Source: Streptomyces iconiensis
GTDB lineage: Bacteria > Actinomycetota > Actinomycetes > Streptomycetales > Streptomycetaceae
NCBI RefSeq assembly: GCF_028657195.3
Contig: NZ_JANCPR020000007.1
Location: forward strand, 186,001 to 250,000
Direction of reading: 5' to 3'
DNA: 64,000 nucleotides
A program made the translations under genes and the position numbers. Under the pieces are notes generated by a model. That model was not told the DNA's origin. It was given only the letters and a program-made list of their open reading frames with translations, and ran no database searches. This document shows positions 7,470 to 15,849 of this stretch, in pieces. Positions within the stretch are counted from its first letter, which is position 1; the number at the start of each line of letters is the position of its first letter.

Positions 7470-9113
7470 TTACCGGGAGGTGTCGGTGACGGAACCTTCG
7501 CGCACGTCGCGCTCCAGCTCCCGCGGATCGCGTTCGGCCGGATCGCCGTAGCCGCCGGCTCCTGCCGTGACGATGCTGACGCGGTCGCCTGGCTGCAGCA
7601 CCGTGGCGCCGCCGCTCACCGGCTGCGCCCCGTCGCTGAGTTCGACGGTCGCGGGGGAGCCGGGCAGACCGCCGTCCAGCCCCCAGGGGCGGGAGAGCTG
7701 ACGGCTGGTGTCGAGCTGGAACCGTACGTCGTTCTCCTCCACGCGTACGGTGCGCCTGATGCCCATGCCGCCGCGGGTCCTGCCTGCGCCTCCGGAGTCG
7801 GGCACCAGCTCGTACGCCTCGACGACCAGCGGATATTCGGTCTCCAGCGCCTCGACGGGCAGGTTGGAGGTGTTGGTGACGTGGACCTGCACACCGTCCA
7901 GACCGTCCTTGGTCGCACGCGCTCCCGAGCCGCCGCCGATGGTCTCCAGATAGACGAAGTAGCGGCCCGTCCTGCTGTCGAGCCCCGAGAAGTGCACCCC
8001 GGTGTTGGCTCCGTTGGAGGCGGCGGTGACCCGCTCGGGAACGGCAGGGGCCAGGGCGCCGTGGATGAGGTCGACCACGCGCTGACAGGTCTCGGTGCGC
8101 CCGTTGACGGCCGCGGGTTCGACGCAGTTGACGATCGAGCCGAGGGGAGCCTCGATACGGATGGGCCTGTGCAGCCCAGCGTTGGAGGGGATGTCGGGAT
8201 CCACCAGGGTCTTCACCGCGTAGTAGACCGTGGCGTACAGCGCCGTCCAGACCATGTTGACCGAGGCGCGCACCTGCGGCGGATTGCCGGCGAAGTCGAA
8301 GTGCAGTTCGTCGCCCGTGACGGTCACCCGCAGCCGCAGATCCAGCTCCTCCTCGCCCAGTTCGGGACAGTCGAAGCGGTCCGTGAACGTGTACGTGCCG
8401 TCGGGCACCTCGGCGACGGCGGCGCGGGTACGGCGCTCGGTGTAGTCCAGAAGCGCGGCCGAGGTTGCCCGCATGGTGTCGCGGCCGTACCGGTCGACCA
8501 GCTCCGAGTAGCGGTTCACGGCGAGACGGTTGGCCGCCATCTGCGCCCGGAAGTCCGCCTTCCGCTCGGCGGGCACCTGGCAGTTGGTGAGCACGAGCTG
8601 AAAGATGTCCTCGACGATGACGCCGTCCCGCGCGAAGCGCACCGGCGGGATGCGGACGCCCTCCTGGAAGATGTGCGCGTGCCCGCGGTCGCCGAAGTCG
8701 GCGTGGTGGGCGAGGTTGGCGGCCCACGCGGTGAGCCGCCCCTCGGCGAAGACCGGGGTGACCAGCACCATGTCCGGAAGGTGCGAACCGCCGCCGGAGT
8801 AGGGGTCGTTGCTGAGGAAGGTGTCGCCCGGCCGGATCTCCTCGGCGGGGAAGCGCTCCAGCACGGCGGCGACGACGCCGATGAGGGAACCCAGATGCAC
8901 GGGCGAGGCCAGCTCCGCCTGGGCCAGCATCTGCCCCTCGGCGTCGAAGAGGCCGGCCGTGCAGTCCCTTCGCTCCTTGATGTTGCTGGAGTAGGCGGCC
9001 CGGACCAGGGTCTCGCCCATCTCCTCGACGATGGAGGCGAGGGCCGAGCCCATGACCTCCACCAGCACGGGGTCCACGGCCCCTGCGGCGGTTCGGTGCG
9101 CGTGCGCGTTCAT
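7470..9113 (-). CDS. hyuB: Hydantoinase B / 5-oxoprolinase-type subunit B
   Basis: A 547-residue HyuB-family protein, partner of HyuA in ATP-dependent opening of lactam or hydantoin rings (5-oxoprolinase, N-methylhydantoinase) or in carboxylation of ketones (acetone/acetophenone carboxylases). Family landmarks include VRAAYSSNIKERRDCTAGLFD (residues about 38-58), LSNDPYSGGGSHLPD, and the Gly-rich C-terminal region ending GAGGYGDPAERDPRELE. It starts 22 bp after the HyuA stop on the same strand. Length is usual for the separate subunit. Gene context favours a lactamase-type reaction over a carboxylase, since no gamma subunit or biotin partner is present; the substrate is not determined. Confidence 0.88.
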   Translation of the reverse strand: MNAHAHRTAAGAVDPVLVEVMGSALASIVEEMGETLVRAAYSSNIKERRDCTAGLFDAEGQMLAQAELASPVHLGSLIGVVAAVLERFPAEEIRPGDTFLSNDPYSGGGSHLPDMVLVTPVFAEGRLTAWAANLAHHADFGDRGHAHIFQEGVRIPPVRFARDGVIVEDIFQLVLTNCQVPAERKADFRAQMAANRLAVNRYSELVDRYGRDTMRATSAALLDYTERRTRAAVAEVPDGTYTFTDRFDCPELGEEELDLRLRVTVTGDELHFDFAGNPPQVRASVNMVWTALYATVYYAVKTLVDPDIPSNAGLHRPIRIEAPLGSIVNCVEPAAVNGRTETCQRVVDLIHGALAPAVPERVTAASNGANTGVHFSGLDSRTGRYFVYLETIGGGSGARATKDGLDGVQVHVTNTSNLPVEALETEYPLVVEAYELVPDSGGAGRTRGGMGIRRTVRVEENDVRFQLDTSRQLSRPWGLDGGLPGSPATVELSDGAQPVSGGATVLQPGDRVSIVTAGAGGYGDPAERDPRELERDVREGSVTDTSR

Positions 9114-9135
9114 AGGGAGTTCCTGTTCGGTACGG

Positions 9136-11238
9136 CTACCGCCGCGCGGCGGCCGGTTCGGTGAGTTCGCTGAGCTCGATGACGAGGTTGGAGTGCGCGT
9201 CGACGGTGAGCAGGTCGCCGGGCAGCAGCACGGTGGTGGTGTCCATCTGCTCGATCACGGCGGGGCCCTCGACACGGTTGCCCGGCCTCATCAGCTCGCG
9301 GCTGTGCACGGGGACGGGTGTGAAGCCGCCCAGCTCCGGCAGGTGGACCTCGCGCACGCCGGTACGGGAGGCGGAGGCTTCGGCGCCGCCGGGCTGCTCG
9401 CGCGGCAGCTCCGCCTGGGGAACGGAGCCCACCGCACGGACCCGTAGCGTGACCGCCTCGACGGGCTCGCCGGGCGAGTCGTACCCGTACAGGCGCCGGT
9501 GCTCCGTACTGAAGGACTCCAGTACGGCGCCGACGGCGTCGCCGTCGAGGGGGCCTTCGGGTACCGGTACCGGGATCTCGTAGTTCTGTCCCGCGTAGCG
9601 CAGTTCGGCGGTGCGCTGGGTGCTCCGGTCCCCCGGTGCGACCTCTTCGCTCTCGAACCAGGTCGCGGCCTCGGCCGCCAGCTCCCCGTACAGCTCTCCC
9701 AGCCGCGCGGCCGAGGCGGCGGCGAAGGGCTGGATACGGGTGCGCGAGAAGTCAGCCCGTACGTCGGTCATCAGCAGCCCGAGCGCCGACTGGGCCCCGG
9801 GCGTCGGCGGCACGACCACCGTGCGCATCCCCAGCTCACGGGCGAGCCGCGAGGCATGCAGCGGTCCGGCGCCGCCGAAGGGCACGAGGGCGTAGTCGCG
9901 GGGGTCGTAGCCGCGCTGCACGGAGATCACGCGGATGGCACGCGCCATGTTCGCCGTGACGACCCGGAGGATGCCCTGCGCCGTCTCCTCGATGCCGAGC
10001 CCGGCGCGCTCGGCGAGCCGGCCGACGGCCGCGCGGGCCGCGCCCTCGTCCACGGACATCCGGCCGCCCAGCAGCTCGGTGGGGTTGAGCGTGTGCAGCA
10101 CGACGTTGGCGTCGGTCACCGAAGCCTCGGTCCCCTTGCCGTAGCAGGCGGGGCCAGGATCCGCGCCGGCGCTGGCCGGACCGACCTTGAGGTGACCGCC
10201 GGCGTCCACCCGGGCGAGCGAGCCGCCGCCCGCGCCCACGGTGTGGATGTCCAGCATGGGCGTGCGGATGGGGCGCCCGTCCAGCTCCATGCCGGTGGTC
10301 ACCTTCGGCACCCCGTCCCTGACCAGGGAGACGTCCGAGGAGGTACCGCCCATGTCGAAGGTGATGATGTCGGGGTGTCCAGCGGCCAGACAGATCCCGG
10401 CTGCGCCGACCACTCCGGTACTGGGCCCCGAGAGCACCATGCGGACGGGGAACTCCTCGGCGGCCTCGAACGGGATGATGCCGCCGTTGGACTGGGTCAC
10501 ATGCGGTACGGCGCCCAGGCCGCACGCCGCCAGCCGCTGCCTGAGCCTGGCGAGGTAAGCGGAGACGACGGGCCCCACATAGGCGTTGGTGGCCACCGTC
10601 GACAGGCGCTCGTACTCGCGGAACTCCGGCAGCACCCGGCTGGAGAGGGAGACATGGACCCCGGGCAGCTCCTCGGCGAGGATCTCCCCGATGCGCTCCT
10701 CGTGCGCGGGGTGCAGAAAGCTGTAGAGCAGACAGACGGCGACCGCCTGTACGTCCCGCTCGCGCAGCGTCTTCGCGGCCGTACGCACGTCCTGTTCGTC
10801 CAGCGGCGTCTCGACCCGCCCGTCGTGGCGTACCCGCTCGGTCATCTCCAGGCGCAGATCGCGCGGCGCGAAGGGCACGGGCTTGTCCGCCTGGAGGTCG
10901 TAGAGCCGCGGCCGGCGGCCCCGGCCCAGCTCCAGCAGATCGCGGAAGCCCCGTGTCGTGATCACACCCGTGCGGGCGCCCCGCTGGGTGAGCAGCGCGT
11001 TGGTGCCGACCGTGGTGCCGTGCGCGAAGTAGGCCACCTCCGCCATGGTGCGCTCGGCACCCTCCTGGTCTGCCCCGCCCATCTGGCGCAGGATCTCCTG
11101 GACCCCGTCCACGATCGCGCGGCCCGGGTCGTCGGGGGTGCTGGACACCTTCCGCACATGGATACCGCCGCTCTCCTCGTCGAAGGCGACGACGTCGGTG
11201 AAGGTGCCTCCGGTGTCGACACCGATGCGCAATGTCAT
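9136..11238 (-). CDS. hyuA: Hydantoinase A / 5-oxoprolinase-type ATPase subunit A
   Basis: A 700-residue HyuA-family ATPase subunit. The N-terminal ATP-binding motif is IGVDTGGTFTDVVAFD (5-20); later landmarks are FAHGTTVGTNALL, FDMGGTSSDVSLV, GAGGGS and FGGAGPLHA. With HyuB it should couple ATP hydrolysis to cleavage of a cyclic imide or lactam such as 5-oxoproline. The start is fixed by an ATGA overlap with the upstream kinase gene and by AGGCAGGA before the ATG. Coupling to a kinase and SIS deglycase rather than to a hydantoin racemase or carbamoylase is unusual. The family is certain, the substrate is not. Confidence 0.9.
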   Translation of the reverse strand: MTLRIGVDTGGTFTDVVAFDEESGGIHVRKVSSTPDDPGRAIVDGVQEILRQMGGADQEGAERTMAEVAYFAHGTTVGTNALLTQRGARTGVITTRGFRDLLELGRGRRPRLYDLQADKPVPFAPRDLRLEMTERVRHDGRVETPLDEQDVRTAAKTLRERDVQAVAVCLLYSFLHPAHEERIGEILAEELPGVHVSLSSRVLPEFREYERLSTVATNAYVGPVVSAYLARLRQRLAACGLGAVPHVTQSNGGIIPFEAAEEFPVRMVLSGPSTGVVGAAGICLAAGHPDIITFDMGGTSSDVSLVRDGVPKVTTGMELDGRPIRTPMLDIHTVGAGGGSLARVDAGGHLKVGPASAGADPGPACYGKGTEASVTDANVVLHTLNPTELLGGRMSVDEGAARAAVGRLAERAGLGIEETAQGILRVVTANMARAIRVISVQRGYDPRDYALVPFGGAGPLHASRLARELGMRTVVVPPTPGAQSALGLLMTDVRADFSRTRIQPFAAASAARLGELYGELAAEAATWFESEEVAPGDRSTQRTAELRYAGQNYEIPVPVPEGPLDGDAVGAVLESFSTEHRRLYGYDSPGEPVEAVTLRVRAVGSVPQAELPREQPGGAEASASRTGVREVHLPELGGFTPVPVHSRELMRPGNRVEGPAVIEQMDTTTVLLPGDLLTVDAHSNLVIELSELTEPAAARR

Positions 11239-12104
11239 GGTTTTCCTGCCTGGACTCGTGAGGGAACGGGGGTGCTGGAGAGGGGAGCTCCATGGCCGAA
11301 TCCGCCGTACTCGGTGCATGCGGACGCCGCCGCCTCGGCCGCGTGAGCGAGCCCGGATTCCGGGTCGCCGTCCGCGACGAGGGTGGTGAGAAGGGTGCCG
11401 ACGAAGGCGTCCCCGGCTCCGAGGGTGTCCACGGCCCGGGTACGGACCGCGCGCCGGCGCCAGAGAGCCGTGCCGTCGGTGAGCACGGCGCCCTCGGCTC
11501 CCCGCGTGGCCAGGGCCCAGCGGGCGCCCTGGTCCGTCGCTGTGCGGAGCAGTCTGATCGAATCCTCCTCATCCAGCTGTGACGCGGAGAACACCGCGAG
11601 GTACAGATGGGGAAGAAGGGGCTCGGCCCACGGCTCACGCCAGTGGTGCGAGAAGTCGAACGAGACCGCGGTACGGGCGGCCATCTGCGGCACCTGCGCG
11701 GCGAGCGAGCCGCTGTAGGCGGTGTGCGCGAGGTCGTAAGAGCCCAGCGCGCGCAGATCGTCAGGACCGAGGGAGAACGCGGAGACACCGTCGTCCGAGC
11801 CCCTGAAGACCCGGTCGCCGTCCTCCAGCCCGATCTCCGCCCAGGCGTTGGGCCCGTGCGCCGTGCGAACGCGGGAGGTGTCGACACGCTCAGCGCGCAG
11901 ACCTGCCCGTACGACCTCCCCCGCGGGGTCGTCCCCCGTCACGCCCCAGTACGAGGCTTCGGCCCCGGCCCTGCGCGCGTACACCGCGACGTTGACGGCG
12001 TTGCCGCCGGGGAACATGGTGCCGCCTGCGCCCTCGGGCACAGCCGCTCCGGCGTACCGGTCGACGACGTTGTCGCCGATCCCCAGCAGACGCACGCGCC
12101 CCAT
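11235..12104 (-). CDS. PfkB-family kinase resembling fructoselysine 6-kinase (FrlD)
   Basis: A 289-residue ribokinase-fold sugar kinase. The N-terminal GIGDNVVDRY and FPGGNAVNVAVYARR are close to fructosamine kinases of the FrlD type, and the C-terminal anion hole and base are DTLGAGDAF (226-234, catalytic Asp232). FrlD phosphorylates fructosyl-amino acids at C6. The adjacent SIS protein resembles the FrlB deglycase that acts next, which strengthens the reading. Start overlaps the SIS stop (TGATG) and stop overlaps hyuA (ATGA), so translation is coupled. Another PfkB substrate cannot be excluded. Confidence 0.8.
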   Translation of the reverse strand: MGRVRLLGIGDNVVDRYAGAAVPEGAGGTMFPGGNAVNVAVYARRAGAEASYWGVTGDDPAGEVVRAGLRAERVDTSRVRTAHGPNAWAEIGLEDGDRVFRGSDDGVSAFSLGPDDLRALGSYDLAHTAYSGSLAAQVPQMAARTAVSFDFSHHWREPWAEPLLPHLYLAVFSASQLDEEDSIRLLRTATDQGARWALATRGAEGAVLTDGTALWRRRAVRTRAVDTLGAGDAFVGTLLTTLVADGDPESGLAHAAEAAASACTEYGGFGHGAPLSSTPVPSRVQAGKP

Positions 12105-13132
12105 CAGTACGCGACCCGGTACATGTACCTGCGCTGTGCGGTGTTGTGGCCGCGTTCGGCGGCGCAGAAGTCCAGCAGCCGCCGGGAGGCCGAGGCGATG
12201 GCGAGCGGACTGATCAGTCCGCGCTGGCCCTCGGGGACACCGGGCAGGGTGAAGTCGGCGGAGTCCAGCACCGCGTGGGTGTCGTAGTAGCGCTCGGCGA
12301 AGGCGACGGCACGTTCGCCCATGGGGCGGGTGGAGTCCTCGCCGTTGAGGATGAGCACCGGGTGCTGCCCGATGATCTCGAAGGGCCCGTGGAAGAAGTC
12401 ACCCGCGCTGACCGCGGAGGCGTGCAGCCAGTTCATCTCCTGGAGATAGCAGGCCGCGAGCGCGTTGGCCGCACCGGAGTTGGGCCCGGCGCCGAGCACG
12501 TAGACCAGGTCGGCGTCCCGCCACTGGGCACCCACGCGGGCACCGAGCGGGGCCACCTCCTGCTTGGCCGACGTCAGCGCCTCCGGGATCGCCTCGACCG
12601 CGCGCCAGGCGGCCCGCGGGTCGGGGAGCGCGCCGGCCGCTTCCAGCACGGCGAGGGCGACCTGCGTGAAGTGGATGGCCTTGGGCTCGGTGACGGTCAC
12701 ATCGCTCGGATAGTCGAAGAGCACATCGGCCTCTTCGGCCATCGCCGAGTCCCCGGCCCGCGCGATTCCCGCGACGGTGGCGCCCGCCTTCTTGGCGAGC
12801 TGGACCGCCTCCAGGGTCTCGGGCGTGGCACCCGAGTGCGAGGAGGCGACAACGAGCGCCGAGCTGTCGAGCCCGGCCAGCGGGCGGTGGATCATCTCGG
12901 CGGCCGTCATCCGGTGCGAGACAGGCGAGACCGCGTGGCTCTCCATCAGGTCCTGCGCGGGGAACGTCGAGTAGAACGAGCCGCCGCAGCCGACGAAGTA
13001 GACGGTGCGCAGCCGGTCGGTGAGGCGGGACGCCAGCTCACGTGCCGTGGCCGCCTGGGCGACGGTGCGCTCCAGGGTCGGGGTGAGGTCGGTGGCGAGC
13101 GGGATGGGGTCGACGGCGACTGGCGACGGCAT
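12104..13132 (-). CDS. SIS-domain sugar isomerase/deglycase resembling FrlB
   Basis: A 342-residue protein with two SIS domains (sugar isomerase fold). The first holds VYFVGCGGSFYSTFPAQDL and SSHSGATPET; the second holds FHGPFEIIG, typical of FrlB and GlmS-like active sites, where the Glu is catalytic. FrlB-type enzymes split fructosamine 6-phosphates into glucose 6-phosphate and free amine or amino acid. The ATG at 13132 has AAGGAG upstream; the reading frame extends further but that part would cross the operator region. First gene of a five-promoter-distal coupled operon reaching to 4157. The fructosamine role is inferred from the kinase pairing. Confidence 0.8.
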   Translation of the reverse strand: MPSPVAVDPIPLATDLTPTLERTVAQAATARELASRLTDRLRTVYFVGCGGSFYSTFPAQDLMESHAVSPVSHRMTAAEMIHRPLAGLDSSALVVASSHSGATPETLEAVQLAKKAGATVAGIARAGDSAMAEEADVLFDYPSDVTVTEPKAIHFTQVALAVLEAAGALPDPRAAWRAVEAIPEALTSAKQEVAPLGARVGAQWRDADLVYVLGAGPNSGAANALAACYLQEMNWLHASAVSAGDFFHGPFEIIGQHPVLILNGEDSTRPMGERAVAFAERYYDTHAVLDSADFTLPGVPEGQRGLISPLAIASASRRLLDFCAAERGHNTAQRRYMYRVAY

Positions 13133-13217
13133 CGGGAGGATCTCCTTGGAACGGGACAGGTGCGTCCGCCACCGGAACGCCGGGCAGCGGCATGCGGAGC
13201 CGGCCCGGTACGAGACA

Positions 13218-13240
13218 CCGGTTCCGGGATCGGGAACCGG
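13218..13240. promoter_or_regulatory. Inverted repeat CCGGTTCC-N7-GGAACCGG
   Basis: A perfect 8-bp inverted repeat with a 7-bp spacer next to the LacI-type operator pair, in the divergent promoter region. It may be a third regulatory site or a leader hairpin of the deglycase operon. Confidence 0.45.
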
Positions 13241-13242
13241 GA

Positions 13243-13282
13243 CTGAGAAGGTTCTCAGTGGCAGTGGTGAGAACCTTCTCAG
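13243..13282. promoter_or_regulatory. Pair of LacI-type operators
   Basis: CTGAGAAGGTTCTCAG (13243-13258) and TGAGAACCTTCTCAG (13268-13282) are reverse complements of each other. Each is itself palindromic around a 2-bp centre, and the centres are 24 bp apart. This size and symmetry suit a LacI-family dimer, and the pair lies between the divergent lacI and deglycase genes. Control by the adjacent LacI protein is inferred. Confidence 0.8.
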
Positions 13283-13356
13283 CGCCCTTAGACTGTCGTC
13301 AACAGGTTCCCGGGAAGAGATTTTCGAGACGGCCGGCCGGGTCGGAGAGGGGCGAG

Positions 13357-14583
13357 GTGCCGCACAGGGAAAGAGGCTCGAATCCTCCGAGCATCGTCGA
13401 GGTCGCCCGCGAGGCAGGCGTCTCCACCGCAACGGCCGGCCGTGTTCTGGGCGGCTACGGACAGGCGAGCCCCGCCTCGCGCGCCAAGGTCGAGGACGCG
13501 GCCCGCCGCCTGTCCTACCGGCCCAACGGCCTTGCCCGCAGCCTCATCCACGGCTCGACGGAGACCGTCGGCGTCATCGTCACCGATGTCGGCAACTCCT
13601 TCTTCGCCAACGCCGTACGCGCCGTCACGGATGTCGTCCGCGCCGCCGGCTACGAGATGCTGCTGGCCAACACCGACTCCGACCCGGAAGCTGAGCGGCG
13701 GGCGATCCAGGTCATGTGGGAGAAACGCGTCGACGGGCTGATCGTCGCGCCCCAGTCGCCCGACAGCGCCGACCGGCTGCGCGCCCTGGCGGACGCCGGG
13801 CTCCCGCTCGTCCTGCTCGACCGGCCGCTGCCCACGTTGCCGCAGGTCGACCAGGTCATCGTCAACAACACCTCCTGCGCACGGAGCGCCGTGGGACACC
13901 TCGTACGGCTCGGTCACCGCCGTATCGCCGTACTCAGCGAGGCGGCCGAGGACTTCCCCCGGCTGCGCGACGCCGCCTCGGCCGACGGCGACGCCGAACG
14001 GCCCAGCGCCGCACGGCTCGTGGGCTACCTCGCGGCGATGCGCCGCGCCGGGCTCACCCCCGAACCCGGGCTGATCGTCCATTCCCCCTACGACAGGGAC
14101 GCCGCCGCACACGCCGTGCTGCGCCTCCTGCGCCGCGATCCGGGGGTCACCGCACTGTTCTGCACCGACAACGTGCTCGCCTCGGGCGCGGTCGCCGCGC
14201 TCCAGCGCAGTGGGCGCGCGTGCCCCGACGACATCTCGCTCGTCGGCTTCGACGACCAGGAGTGGACCACCCTGGTCAGGCCCCGCCTGACGGTCGTACG
14301 CCAGCCGAACCGCGAACTGGGCAGCACGGCGGCCGAGCGCCTGCTGGAGCGGATCAGGGAACGGCGCGAAGGCGGCGGCAGTACCCGGGGAACGGAGCGG
14401 GAAGCGGAAACCGGCGGGACGGAACCGGCAGCGGGCGCCCGCGGGACGGGCAAGGGCACGGGGCCGGGCTCGCCACGTGCCACTGCCACCGCCACCGGCA
14501 CCGAGGACGGGCAACGTCTGGTGCTGCGCGGACGGTTGGTCACGCGCGACTCCACGGGGCCGCCTCCCGGCACGGGGTCCTGA
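13357..14583 (+). CDS. LacI-family regulator with low-complexity insertion near the C-terminus
   Basis: A LacI/GalR-type regulator of about 408 residues. The HTH is at the extreme N-terminus (SIVEVAREAGVSTATAGRVLGGYG), the hinge contains RPNGLARSL, and the periplasmic-binding-protein-like domain follows (VGVIVTDVGNSFFANAVRAV, FCTDNVLASGAV, LVGFDDQEW). I chose the GTG at 13357 because GGAGAGG precedes it and earlier in-frame starts would place the coding region over the operators. Between the last domain helix (RLLERIRERR) and the final strand (LRGRLVTRDST) lie about 45 Gly/Thr/Glu/Arg-rich residues absent from normal members. It probably represses the divergent operon in response to a sugar derivative. 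Confidence 0.85.
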   Translation: MPHRERGSNPPSIVEVAREAGVSTATAGRVLGGYGQASPASRAKVEDAARRLSYRPNGLARSLIHGSTETVGVIVTDVGNSFFANAVRAVTDVVRAAGYEMLLANTDSDPEAERRAIQVMWEKRVDGLIVAPQSPDSADRLRALADAGLPLVLLDRPLPTLPQVDQVIVNNTSCARSAVGHLVRLGHRRIAVLSEAAEDFPRLRDAASADGDAERPSAARLVGYLAAMRRAGLTPEPGLIVHSPYDRDAAAHAVLRLLRRDPGVTALFCTDNVLASGAVAALQRSGRACPDDISLVGFDDQEWTTLVRPRLTVVRQPNRELGSTAAERLLERIRERREGGGSTRGTEREAETGGTEPAAGARGTGKGTGPGSPRATATATGTEDGQRLVLRGRLVTRDSTGPPPGTGS

Positions 14584-14676
14584 CACGCGAACGGACGGAG
14601 CTGGCCGACGCGCACGCGCCTTCGCGGTGCGGAGGGGCCGGGGTACGACGGAGTGGGACACGTACGAAGGAGGCAC

Positions 14677-15849
14677 ATGGCATCGCGGCGCATCGCCGTC
14701 ATCGGAGCGGGAGTCCTGGGGGCCGCGCTCGCCCACCGGCTGACCGCGGAACGGGACACATCCGTCGAGGTCACACTGCTGGACCGGGACCAACCTGGGC
14801 GGGGCACCAGCCGCTGGAGCCTCGCCTGGCTCAACTCCAACGGCAAGTCACCGCGCGCCTATCACGACCTCGGCGTGCACGGCATGGCCGCGTGGGAACG
14901 GCTGGCGAGGCGCACGGACGGCGACACGTGGTACCGGCCGGTCGGCAACCTCCGCTGGGCCGGGACCGAGAGGGGCACGCGGCTGCTGGCCGAGCGGGTC
15001 GCGTGGATGAGCGCCTGGGGATACGCGGCCGAACTGGTGGACCGGCACGAGGCAGCCCGCCTCGAACCCGCGCTGGACCTGCCCCCGGATGTCGCGCACG
15101 CCTCCTGGTTCCCCGGGGAGGGCTATGTGCTCACCGAGCCGCTGATCGCCTCCCTCGTGCAGCGGGCACGGGCGCGCGGCGCCGAAGTGCGCACCGGCAG
15201 CTCAGGGCAGGTGACCGCGGTGGAGGGCGAGGGCAGCGGGCCGCGTGTGGTGCGTACGGCGGACGGGGGGCAGTTGGAGGCCGACACCGTGGTGTGCTGC
15301 GCGGGCCGGTGGACACCGGAGGTGACGCGGCTGGCGGGAGCGCCCGGGGTCGGCGTCCCGATCGTCGATCCCGAGCCGCCGGGCTCCTCGGCGCCCGCAC
15401 TGGTCGTCCGGGTCGGCCCCGTGCGCGAGGCACCCGTACGCGTGCTGCACACTCCCCTCGTACACCTGCGCGCGCACGGCGTCGACAGCGGGCAGGTCCA
15501 TCTGGAGGCGGGAGATGTGACCGTCGATCTCCACACCCCGGACCACGAACTCGACGCCTGGGCCACGACCCTTCTGGAGCGCGCCCGCTCTCTTGTGCCC
15601 TCGCTCAAGGACGCGGAAATCCTCGCGAGAAAAGTGTGCGTGCGGCCTTTGCCGCTGGACGGATTGCCGGTCGTGGGCCCCGTTGCGGGAGAAGGCAGCC
15701 CCTATGTGGTGGTGACCCACAGCGGGGTGACTCTCGGCGCCGGTCTCGCCGAACTCGTGGCGGAAGAACTCCTGAAAGGCGAACGGCTACCGGCACTCGA
15801 ACCGTTCAGACCCGACAGGTTCGAACCCGCGCATTCCACCGAGGGCTGA
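14677..15849 (+). CDS. FAD-dependent amine/amino-acid oxidoreductase (DAO family)
   Basis: A 390-residue D-amino-acid oxidase/sarcosine oxidase superfamily flavoprotein. The Rossmann motif is RRIAVIGAGVLGAALAHRL (4-21). Near the C-terminus, KVCVRPLPLDGLPVVGP holds Cys321. Aligned with monomeric sarcosine oxidase and amadoriases, this Cys falls on the residue that binds FAD covalently, while the RPLPLDG pattern is closer to DadA-type enzymes. GAAGGAGG precedes the ATG at 14677. It lies 93 bp after lacI on the same strand. Oxidation of an amino acid or fructosyl-amine linked to the divergent operon is plausible. The stop lies within the first unit of a 24-bp repeat. Confidence 0.82.
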   Translation: MASRRIAVIGAGVLGAALAHRLTAERDTSVEVTLLDRDQPGRGTSRWSLAWLNSNGKSPRAYHDLGVHGMAAWERLARRTDGDTWYRPVGNLRWAGTERGTRLLAERVAWMSAWGYAAELVDRHEAARLEPALDLPPDVAHASWFPGEGYVLTEPLIASLVQRARARGAEVRTGSSGQVTAVEGEGSGPRVVRTADGGQLEADTVVCCAGRWTPEVTRLAGAPGVGVPIVDPEPPGSSAPALVVRVGPVREAPVRVLHTPLVHLRAHGVDSGQVHLEAGDVTVDLHTPDHELDAWATTLLERARSLVPSLKDAEILARKVCVRPLPLDGLPVVGPVAGEGSPYVVVTHSGVTLGAGLAELVAEELLKGERLPALEPFRPDRFEPAHSTEG

